Shown here: one piece after another, positions 8,263 to 14,800 of the stretch
How positions within the stretch are numbered: the first letter of the stretch is position 1
How the letters are laid out: the number at the start of each line of letters is the position of its first letter
Source of the DNA: CAZBDU01 sp964490725
Lineage (GTDB): Bacteria; Spirochaetota; Spirochaetia; SZUA-6; DRHE01
Assembly: GCA_964490725.1 (NCBI GenBank)
Contig: CAZBDU010000102.1
Span: forward strand, 1 to 19,972
DNA: 19,972 nucleotides
Direction: 5' to 3'
Made by a program: the position numbers and the translations under genes
Notes under the pieces: model-generated
What the model saw: only the letters and a program-made list of their open reading frames with translations
Told to the model about the DNA's origin: nothing
Databases searched by the model: none

Positions 8263-9030
8263 ATGCCCAAGAGCATTGCCGTATCCGGAAAAGGAGGAAC
8301 CGGCAAGTCCACCATCGCCGCCCTGCTGGTGGAGGCGCTGCGGCTGCGCGGGGAGGTGCCCGTGCTGGCCATCGACGCCGACCCGGACGCCAACCTGGGC
8401 AGCCTGCTGAGGTTGGAGCCTGAGGAGACCGTGGCGGACGTGCGGGAGGACGTGCTGAAGGCGCTCAAAAGTTTCCCCGCCGGCATGACCAAGGCACAGT
8501 ACGTGGAGGCGGGGCTGCACGAGGTCATCGCCGAGGCGCAGGGCTTCGACCTCCTGACCATGGGCAGGAGCGAAGGGTCGGGCTGCTACTGCGCGCTCAA
8601 CAACCTGATCCGCAAGTTCTCCGATTCCCTGGGACCCTCCTACCGGTGGGTGGTGATGGACAACGAGGCCGGGCTGGAGCACATCAGCCGCCAAACCACC
8701 CGGGACGTGGACGCGCTGCTGGTGGTGGTCACCGAGAACCCGCTGTCCCTTCATTCGGCGCGGGAGATCGAGCGCATCACCGAGGAGCTGGACAGCCGCA
8801 TCGGCCACCGCTACGTGGTGACCAACATGGTCCGCCCGGACCGGCAGGAGGCCATTCGCGGGCGCCTCCAGGAGCTCAAGATGGACTTCCTGGTGGACAT
8901 CCCTTACGATGCCAGACTGGAAGAGGTTATTTTCCAGGGCGGGCCGCTTGGGGAAATGAACGGCTCCCCTGTCATGGACAGCATCCGGAAAATACTGGAT
9001 ACCGTTGGAGGTGGGAATGGAAATACCTGA
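8263..9030 (+). CDS. cooC: CooC/AcsF-type nickel-insertion ATPase
   Basis: This 255-residue MinD-family ATPase is predicted to help nickel-cluster maturation of CO dehydrogenase or acetyl-CoA synthase. The deviant Walker A loop GKGGTGKST begins at residue 9. A Walker-like VVMDNEAG segment follows in the middle. The C108-Y-C110 motif matches the CxC metal-binding pair at the dimer interface of characterised CooC proteins. A ribosome binding site, AGGAG at 8245-8249, precedes the ATG at 8263. The position between the corrinoid activator and acsD is the same as in Moorella. Its 3' end overlaps acsD by 14 bases. The symbol cooC is used broadly: the acs-linked paralogue is called acsF in some organisms, and the sequence alone does not say which nickel enzyme it serves. 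Confidence 0.93.
   Translation: MPKSIAVSGKGGTGKSTIAALLVEALRLRGEVPVLAIDADPDANLGSLLRLEPEETVADVREDVLKALKSFPAGMTKAQYVEAGLHEVIAEAQGFDLLTMGRSEGSGCYCALNNLIRKFSDSLGPSYRWVVMDNEAGLEHISRQTTRDVDALLVVVTENPLSLHSAREIERITEELDSRIGHRYVVTNMVRPDRQEAIRGRLQELKMDFLVDIPYDARLEEVIFQGGPLGEMNGSPVMDSIRKILDTVGGGNGNT
9007..9011 (+). promoter_or_regulatory. Ribosome binding site that sets the acsD start
   Basis: GGAGG lies inside the end of cooC, five bases before the ATG at 9017. It favours that ATG over the in-frame TTG at 9005 and GTG at 9011, which overlap the site itself. Confidence 0.7.
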
Positions 9031-9973
9031 CGTAAAAGAGAAGTGGACGGCTCAGATCAACGAGGTGACCATCGGGGCCACCAAGGATCAGGGCGGCACC
9101 CGCGGCAAGGTCGTGACCGTGGGCGGCCAGTCCGCGCTGCCGGTACTGGACTTCGAAGGGGCCAACCCGCACCAGCCGGTGATCGCCGGCTTCGTGGCCG
9201 ACACTCCTCCTGACTGGCCGGAGGTGCTGAAGGGGGCCATCGGCGCAGAGATCAACTCCCCGGCGGAGTGGGCCCAGAAGTGCGTCCAGGACTACAAGGT
9301 GGACCTGATCAGCCTGAAGATGGTGGGCGCCGACCCGGCGGGCAAGAACGCCTCTCCCGAGGAGTGCGCCAAGGTGGTGCAGGAGGTGCTGGGGGCGGTG
9401 GAGGTGCCCCTGATCCTCTGGGGCTGCGGCGATGACGAGAAGGACAACCTGGTGCTTCCCGAATGCTCCCAGGCCGCCAAAGGGGAGAACTGCCTGATCG
9501 GCTCGGCCAAAGAGACCAACTACATGACGGTGGTGGCCATCTGCAAGGCCGACAAGCACAAGGTCATCTCCGAGGCGCCGGTGGACATCAACATCGGCAA
9601 GCAGGTGAACATCCTTCTGCAAGACGCTGGCTTCGACCTGAAGGACGTGGTGATGTTCCAGACCACCGCGGCGTTGGGCTACGGCTTCGACTACGTGTAC
9701 ACCATCCTGGAGCGGGCCCGGATCGCCGGCCTCAAGGGGGACAAGCTGATGGCTATGCCGCAGATCTGCGACGTGGGCGGCGAGGTGTGGCGCATCAAGG
9801 AGGCCACCGTGGACGAGGACATCCTCCCGGGGTGGGGGAAGCTCGCCAAACGCGGGCCCATGTGGGAAGCCGCCTGCGCCAGCGTGTACCTGCAGGCCGG
9901 CGCGGACATCCTGATCATGGCGCATCCGGAGGCCATCAAGAACGTGCAGATGACCGTCGGCCAGTTCTTCTAG
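9017..9973 (+). CDS. acsD: Corrinoid iron-sulfur protein small (delta) subunit
   Basis: This 318-residue protein (about 320 in characterised relatives) pairs with AcsC to form the corrinoid iron-sulfur protein heterodimer in the cytoplasm. It is a TIM-barrel protein without iron-sulfur motifs, and helps bind and shield the corrinoid. Recognisable family stretches include VGGQSALPVLDFEG near residue 36, the VPLILWGCGDDEKD stretch in the middle, and AALGYGFDYVYT followed by PQICDVGGEVWR in the C-terminal half. The ATG at 9017 overlaps the last 14 bases of cooC, so translation is probably coupled. acsE starts 20 bases after its TAG stop. The call rests on family motifs, length and operon position, which all agree. 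Confidence 0.96.
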   Translation: MEIPDVKEKWTAQINEVTIGATKDQGGTRGKVVTVGGQSALPVLDFEGANPHQPVIAGFVADTPPDWPEVLKGAIGAEINSPAEWAQKCVQDYKVDLISLKMVGADPAGKNASPEECAKVVQEVLGAVEVPLILWGCGDDEKDNLVLPECSQAAKGENCLIGSAKETNYMTVVAICKADKHKVISEAPVDINIGKQVNILLQDAGFDLKDVVMFQTTAALGYGFDYVYTILERARIAGLKGDKLMAMPQICDVGGEVWRIKEATVDEDILPGWGKLAKRGPMWEAACASVYLQAGADILIMAHPEAIKNVQMTVGQFF

Positions 9974-9979
9974 TTCAAG

Positions 9980-9987
9980 AGGAGGAG
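9980..9987 (+). promoter_or_regulatory. Ribosome binding site that sets the acsE start
   Basis: AGGAGGAG lies six bases before the ATG at 9994. It separates the true acsE start from the long in-frame shadow extension upstream inside acsD. Confidence 0.75.
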
Positions 9988-9993
9988 ATTAGC

Positions 9994-10776
9994 ATGATTT
10001 TCATCGGAGAGCGAATCAACACCGGTTTCAAGGACATCAAGGCGGCGGTGCAGAACAAGGACGGCGACGTGCTGAAAGATTGGGCGGTCAAACAGGCCAA
10101 GGCCGGCGCCAACTACCTGGACGTGAACCTGGGGGCGGTCTCCAACGACCCGGCGGATCTGTGCTGGATGATCGAGCAGGTCCAGGCGGCCAGCGACCTG
10201 CCCATCTCCATCGACACCAACAAGCCTTCCATGCTGAAGGAGGCGGTGCCGCTCTGCAAGAAGCCGCCTCTGATCAACTCCACCACGGCGGTGGACGAGA
10301 AGATGGAAGCGATGTTTCCCATCGTGGCCGAGCACGGCGCCTCGATCATCGGGCTGGTGATGGACGAGACGGGCAGCCCCAAGAGCGCCGACAAGCGCGT
10401 GGAGAACGCCGGCAAGCTCCTGGCCAAGGCCATGGAGTACGGCATTGGCCCGGAGCAGCTGTTCCTGGACCCCATCGTCATGCCCCTGAAGTACATGCAG
10501 GAGCAGGCCAAGGAGATCCTGGCGGCTGCCAATCAGTTCCAGCTCTTCAGCGACCCGCCGCCGCACGTCGTCTGCGGCCTGTCCAACGTCTCCAACGGGA
10601 CTACGCACAAGAAGCTGATCAACCGCACCTTCGCGGTGATGCTGGTGACCAACGGCCTCGACGCGGTGATCCTGGACGTCACCGACACGGATCTGGTGGA
10701 CGCCCTGCTCACCGCCGAGCTGGTGATGAACAAGCAGATTTACGCGGACAGCTACCTGCAGGCGTTCCACTCCTGA
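9994..10776 (+). CDS. acsE: Methyltetrahydrofolate:corrinoid/iron-sulfur protein methyltransferase
   Basis: AcsE (260 residues; 262 in Moorella) transfers the N5-methyl group of methyltetrahydrofolate to cob(I)amide on AcsC/AcsD, joining the folate branch to acetyl-CoA synthesis. It is a TIM barrel of the pterin-binding family. Residues matching those that hold the pterin in Moorella are all present with a shift of one: D74 (in SIDTN), N95, D159 (in FLDP) and N198 (in GLSN), where Moorella has D75, N96, D160 and N199. The N-terminal MIFIGERINTGF and DVNLGA motifs are also typical. It is the last gene of the operon in this window, followed by a GC-rich hairpin and unrelated accessory genes. 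Confidence 0.97.
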   Translation: MIFIGERINTGFKDIKAAVQNKDGDVLKDWAVKQAKAGANYLDVNLGAVSNDPADLCWMIEQVQAASDLPISIDTNKPSMLKEAVPLCKKPPLINSTTAVDEKMEAMFPIVAEHGASIIGLVMDETGSPKSADKRVENAGKLLAKAMEYGIGPEQLFLDPIVMPLKYMQEQAKEILAAANQFQLFSDPPPHVVCGLSNVSNGTTHKKLINRTFAVMLVTNGLDAVILDVTDTDLVDALLTAELVMNKQIYADSYLQAFHS

Positions 10777-10790
10777 GCGGGCCTCCGGCG

Positions 10791-10826
10791 CCCGCCGGCC
10801 GCAGCCGCCGGCGGGGCGGCCCCGCC
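10791..10826 (+). terminator. GC-rich hairpin after acsE, possible operon terminator
   Basis: CCCGCCGGC (10791-10799) and GCCGGCGGG (10807-10815) form a perfect nine-base-pair stem with a seven-base loop, 14 bases after the acsE stop. A competing stem, GGCGGGG (10810-10816) with CCCCGCC (10820-10826), overlaps it. There is no T-run, so classic intrinsic termination is doubtful. It could instead act as a 3' end stabiliser or pause site. Confidence 0.35.
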
Positions 10827-10839
10827 GGGGTCCCCGCCC

Positions 10840-10868
10840 TTGTACCGGCGGCGGCGAGGGGCTACACT
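10840..10868 (+). promoter_or_regulatory. Weak promoter candidate for the HEPN/nucleotidyltransferase pair
   Basis: TTGTAC at 10840-10845 and TACACT at 10863-10868 are 17 bases apart. Matches to the sigma70 consensus are three of six and four of six. Transcription would start only a few bases before the ATG at 10879, giving a nearly leaderless message, which fits the poor ribosome binding site there. Confidence 0.25.
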
Positions 10869-10878
10869 GCAAGGCAAC

Positions 10879-11274
10879 ATGGCAGACCGGGCGGTTGACC
10901 GGCTGCGACAGGCCGGGGCGGACTGCGCTCACGCGCGAACCTCCCTGTCTGCCGGCCATCACGAGTGGGCATGCTTCGCATCGCAGCAGGCAGCCGAAAA
11001 GGCGCTCAAGGCCGTCTACCTTCACCTGGGGCTCGAGGCGTGGGGGCACACGGTGAGCGCGCTTCTGGCGAATCTGGTTGAGCGAGTGGCCGTCGCAGAC
11101 GAGCTCGTGGACCAGGCCAAGGCGCTGGACAAGCACTATATCCCCACCCGCTATCCAAACGGGTTTGATTCCGGCGCGCCCACCGATTTCTACACCGCAG
11201 GGGAGTCGAGGGAGGCGATCCGTGCCGCGGAGTCGATCATCAGGTTCTGTACGGATCTTCTCGGCCGATCGTGA
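10879..11274 (+). CDS. HEPN domain protein, probable toxin of a HEPN/MNT pair
   Basis: This 131-residue protein has the HEPN (PF05168-type) pattern: an N-terminal helix, then HEWACFASQQAAEKALKA at about 28-45, a conserved H57 in the next helix, and the LDKHYIPTRYP stretch at 83-93. Stand-alone HEPN proteins next to minimal nucleotidyltransferases usually act as RNase-like toxins, though many of this subfamily are uncharacterised. The RX4-6H catalytic motif of HepT-type RNases is not apparent: R91 is followed by YPNGF and no histidine in range. Ribonuclease activity is therefore uncertain. The ATG at 10879 is chosen because the HEPN helix begins just after it; the upstream TTG at 10840 would add GC-rich non-conserved residues. 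The ribosome binding site is weak (AAGG, four bases away). The nucleotidyltransferase starts four bases after the stop. Confidence 0.85.
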   Translation: MADRAVDRLRQAGADCAHARTSLSAGHHEWACFASQQAAEKALKAVYLHLGLEAWGHTVSALLANLVERVAVADELVDQAKALDKHYIPTRYPNGFDSGAPTDFYTAGESREAIRAAESIIRFCTDLLGRS

Positions 11275-11278
11275 CGGT

Positions 11279-11620
11279 GTGACCCGCTCCGTCGAGGAGC
11301 TCGCACGCCGGCTTGTGGCGCGGGAGAGGCGCGTGGCGGCGGTGATCTGGTTCGGCTCATGGGTGAACGGGACGCCGAGACCCGGGAGCGACGTCGACCT
11401 CTGCATCCTGCTGGGAGCTTCGTCCCTGTCCCGGCGCGAACGGATTGCCCGCTACCTGCCGGGAGCGTTCCCGGTGGGGATCGATCTGTTCGTCTACACC
11501 CTCGCCGAGTTCGCACGCCTGTCCAGTGAGTCGCCGGACTGGTATCGCACGATCCGTTCGGGACGAGTTGTGGCAGGCGAGCTGCCCTCACCGCCCGTCG
11601 ATCCGGGTGCGGAGGCGTGA
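11279..11620 (+). CDS. Minimal nucleotidyltransferase, probable antitoxin of a HEPN/MNT pair
   Basis: This protein of about 113 residues has the minimal nucleotidyltransferase (PF01909-type) signature G26-S27 followed by S37-D38-V-D40, with D69 (in GIDLF) as the likely third metal ligand. All catalytic acids are thus present. MntA-type partners silence HEPN toxins by adding AMP to them, so an AMP-transferring antitoxin is the natural model here. That role is inferred from the family and pairing. The GTG at 11279 is preferred because it is four bases after the HEPN stop and places the fold at the usual distance. The frame is open further upstream, but that part overlaps the HEPN gene and reads as low-complexity Arg/Ser/Pro. 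No clear ribosome binding site is seen, consistent with coupled translation. Confidence 0.82.
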   Translation: MTRSVEELARRLVARERRVAAVIWFGSWVNGTPRPGSDVDLCILLGASSLSRRERIARYLPGAFPVGIDLFVYTLAEFARLSSESPDWYRTIRSGRVVAGELPSPPVDPGAEA

Positions 11621-11642
11621 TTTCGACCTTTCCGCCCTTTTT
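11609..11642 (+). terminator. Weak intrinsic terminator candidate after the nucleotidyltransferase gene
   Basis: GCGGA (11609-11613) pairs with TCCGC (11631-11635), followed by five T residues at 11638-11642. An alternative GGCG/CGCC stem lies in the same place. The stem is short and the loop long, so the call is tentative. It overlaps the stop codon of the gene. Confidence 0.33.
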
Positions 11643-11645
11643 CCC

Positions 11646-11673
11646 TTGATAAATCCGCCGAACGTGCTATCCT
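11646..11673 (+). promoter_or_regulatory. Sigma70-type promoter with extended -10 for the giant RHS gene
   Basis: TTGATA at 11646-11651 matches the -35 consensus at five of six positions. TATCCT at 11668-11673 matches the -10 at four of six and is preceded by TGC, an extended -10 element. The spacer is 16 bases. A start near 11680 gives a leader of roughly 150 bases before the ATG at 11828. This is the most promoter-like sequence noticed in the gap between 11621 and 11827. Confidence 0.5.
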
Positions 11674-11721
11674 TGGTACCCGTCCCGGAAAACCGCATTC
11701 CAGAAAGTCTTCAATAACAAA

Positions 11722-11761
11722 GTCACAAGCGGACACTGCCGACAGAGGTGGTTCTTGTGAC
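11722..11761 (+). promoter_or_regulatory. Leader hairpin or dyad operator upstream of the giant RHS gene
   Basis: GTCACAAG (11722-11729) and CTTGTGAC (11754-11761) are perfect eight-base inverted repeats. Between them ACTGCC (11735-11740) can pair with GGTGGT (11747-11752), using two G-U pairs, around a six-base loop. Together they make a 40-base two-part hairpin with a five-base bulge. No known riboswitch class was recognised. The dyad could equally be a protein-binding operator. No T-run follows it. Confidence 0.45.
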
Positions 11762-11799
11762 GGAGTGCAGGGGGACGAACGCCGCAGGCGCCTTCCGCC

Positions 11800-11820
11800 C
11801 GCTCCGCCCGGAAAGGAGCG
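11800..11820 (+). promoter_or_regulatory. Hairpin sequestering the ribosome binding site of the giant RHS gene
   Basis: CGCTCC (11800-11805) pairs perfectly with GGAGCG (11815-11820) around a nine-base loop. The 3' arm contains the ribosome binding site AAAGGAG, which lies nine bases before the ATG at 11828. Folding would limit ribosome access, so translation may be restrained or conditional. The site also supports 11828 as the start; the other ATG at 11821 opens only a shadow frame. Confidence 0.5.
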
Positions 11821-11827
11821 ATGGTCG

Positions 11828-14800
11828 ATGAAACCTGCGCGTCCCAGACGGACAACTCTCATCGGGCGGGCGGCGGCGTTCGCCACCCTGGAGATCTTCC
11901 TCATGACTCAGGCTCCTCTGCTGTGGGCGGCCGAGCCGCCTGCCGCCGGAGCGGCGGCCGGCGCGGTCCTGCAAGGCGCCGGCCCCGCCTCCTGCAGCGA
12001 GACGGTCACCGCGGAGACGGGCGGCCTGCTGCGCCTCGGCCGGGTGGTGCTGGAGGTCCCCGCCGGCGCGGTGGAGGGCCGCCTCAGGATCACGGTCCAG
12101 GAGCTGCCCGGGGTGAGCCCCCTGAACCCGGGAATGCGCAACGTCACCGGCGGCATGCCAGGCTACCGCTTCCTGCCCCACGGCACCACCTTCGCCAGGC
12201 CCGTGCGGGTGACCCTGCCCTACGACCGGGAGCGGGTGCCGGACGCGCAGGCGGCCGCCGAGGTCTACACCTGGTTCTACAGCGACACCGCGCGCAGGTG
12301 GGAGAGACTGGAGCGGCTGCGGGTGGACGCGGAGGCGGGCCTGGTCACCAGCCTCACCACCCACTTCACGGACCTGATCAACTCCACCCTCACCCTGCCG
12401 GAAAGCCCGGCGCCTCTGGACTTCAACCCTACCTCCATCAAGGAGATCAAAGCCGCCGACCCGGGAAGCGGCATCCCGGAGCTGCGGGGCCTGGAGGGCG
12501 GTCCCTTCGGGGCGGCCCAGTTCAGCCTGCCCCTCACCATCCCGCCGGGCCGGCAGGGGCTGCAGCCGCAGCTTGCGGTCGACTACAACTCCGGCGGCGG
12601 CAACGGCTGGCTGGGGGTGGGCTTCGACCTGCGGGCCCCGCAGATCACCATCGACACCCGCTTCGGCGTCCCGGAGTATACCGGGAAGGAGACCTACCTG
12701 CTGAACGGCTCCGAGCTGGCAGAGGATGAGATCCTCTGGTACGGGATCCGCTACCGCGAGCGGGTGGAGGGAGCCTTCCGGCGCATCATCCGCCGGGGCG
12801 GGGGCCCGGCGGACTACTGGTTCGAGGTCACGGAGAAGAACGGCACCCGCCACATCTACGGCACCGGGGATGCGGTTCTGAAGAGCTACCGCGGCGGGGG
12901 CGGCATCTTTACCTGGTTTCTGAAGCGGACGGTGGACGCCAACGGCAACACCGTCACCTACCACTACCACACCGACGCGCTGAACGCCGGGGAGCCTTCC
13001 CGGCAGGTGTACCTGGAACGGATCAACTACACCGGCCGGGAAGACGGAGAGGAGGGCCGCTACTCGGTGGAGCTGGTGCGGGAGCAGGACCGGGAGGACC
13101 GGATCGTGGAGGCCCGGGCGGCCTTCCAGGTGCTGACCCGCTGCCGGTTGAAGGAGATCCGGGTCTCACTGGACGGCGAGCTCATCCGTCGCTACGCCCT
13201 GGAGTACCGCTACAACGATTTCCACAAGTGGCAGCTGGTGAAGCTCACCGAGTACGGCCGCGACGGCGCCGAGTTCTACTCCTACCGGTTCGACTACTTC
13301 CGCATGCCCGCGGAGCGCGACGGGTTCAGCGGCTTCCAGCAGACCCGGGCCTGGCCCAACGGGGAGGCCACCGCCACCCGCAGCCGGTCCATCTCGGCCG
13401 GCGGCCACGTCTACACCGGCGTCGGGGTGGGCCTGGGAGGCGATCTGGCCGCCACCGTGGGCGCCTCAGTGGGGTTCCGCAAGGACTGGAACCAGGACCT
13501 GCTGCTGTTCATGGACATCAACGGGGACGGCCGGCCGGACCAGCTGCTGAAGGAGGGCGCCGCGGCGCCGCTGCTCCTGCGGCTGAACACGGGCTCCGGG
13601 TTCAGCGGCGCTTCGGTGCTGGGCGGCCTGAACGGGTTTCTCAACGCCAGCACCCAGTCGAACTTCACCTTCCAGCTGACCGGCGGGGTGGGACCGGTGA
13701 ACGGCGGGGCGGGCACCACCCTGTCCTTCTCCAAGGCCAAGAACGCCGTGGCGGACATCGACGGGGACGGCTTCGTGGACCTGGTCCCGGTCCTGGGCGG
13801 CGCCACGTACCTGCGCAACCTGGGCGGCACGGCGGGCTTCGCGCCGGAGCCCTGGCAGGCGGGCGGCCCGCCGGTGAGCCTGGAGGATGTGGCGGGAGCC
13901 ACCGAGCACATGGACGCCCTGGAGAGCAGCTTCCACCTGCTGGACCCGGTGCGCCGCTGGGAGGCCCCGCATCGCGGCACCGTCGCGGTGAGCGGGGCCA
14001 TCGTGAAGGTGGGCGACGGCGGCTGGGGCGGAGACGGGGTGCGGGTCAACCTCTTTCACAACAACGAAAGCGTCTTCCAGAACGTCCAGCACGACAACGA
14101 GCTCTACTGGGCGAACCTGATCCAGGACGGGGAGCTGCGCGGCCGCTCGGTGCTGCTGAAGGACGACGGGGAGACATACTTTTCTGAGGAGACGGTGGAG
14201 CTCGAGCGCCGGGACCGCCTGTACTTCAAGGTCAACCCGGTGCAGGACATCAAGAACGACACGGTCTCCTGGGACCCGCGCATCCTCTACACGGAGATCT
14301 ACGCCCACGACCATATGGCGGACCCCCGCTACACCCAGGGGCAAAGCCCCGAGCCACTTCGCTACTACGAGGGCAGGGAGCTTCCGGTGCAGGCGGGCGG
14401 GCCGGAGGGGCACTACCTGGAGCTCACCCACCAGGCTCCGGTGGTCCGCCAGCCCGGGGAGCTGGTGGGCGCGGAGCAGGACGGGGCCATCCTGGTGGAG
14501 ATCGTGGACCGGGAAAGCGGGCAGACCGAGTGGAGGCGGCTCAGCGACGACGGGGTTGAGGTGAGCCTGACCCGCTGGGACGGCCAGGAGCTGACGGTGA
14601 GGAGGGCCAACGCGGAGGCGGGCCTCACCGCCAGCCGGCAAAGGAGCCAGGACCGGGAGATCCTGCGGCTGACCGAGCTCACCGAAGGCGGCGAGAAGCG
14701 CTACCTCCTCACCGACCTGTTCGCAGAGGTGCCGGAGATCTTCCCGGAGGCGGAGATGGAGGAGCGGGTGCTGGACCTCCTGGACAGCCAGGAGGACCGG

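Noticed and set aside
10791..10826. GC palindromes after acsE as an attachment site or replication signal
   Set aside because: No integrase, tRNA end, matching direct repeat or AT-rich unwinding region was seen nearby. A transcript-end hairpin is the simpler reading.
11674..11827. A cobalamin or cyclic-di-GMP riboswitch in the leader of the RHS gene
   Set aside because: Conserved boxes of these classes were looked for by eye and not found; only generic stems are present.
11821..12729. A plus-strand frame of 302 codons starting at the ATG at 11821
   Set aside because: It is an Arg/Gly/Pro-rich shadow in frame 1. The ATG at 11828 in frame 2 gives the signal peptide and SpvB sequence and has the better ribosome binding site distance.
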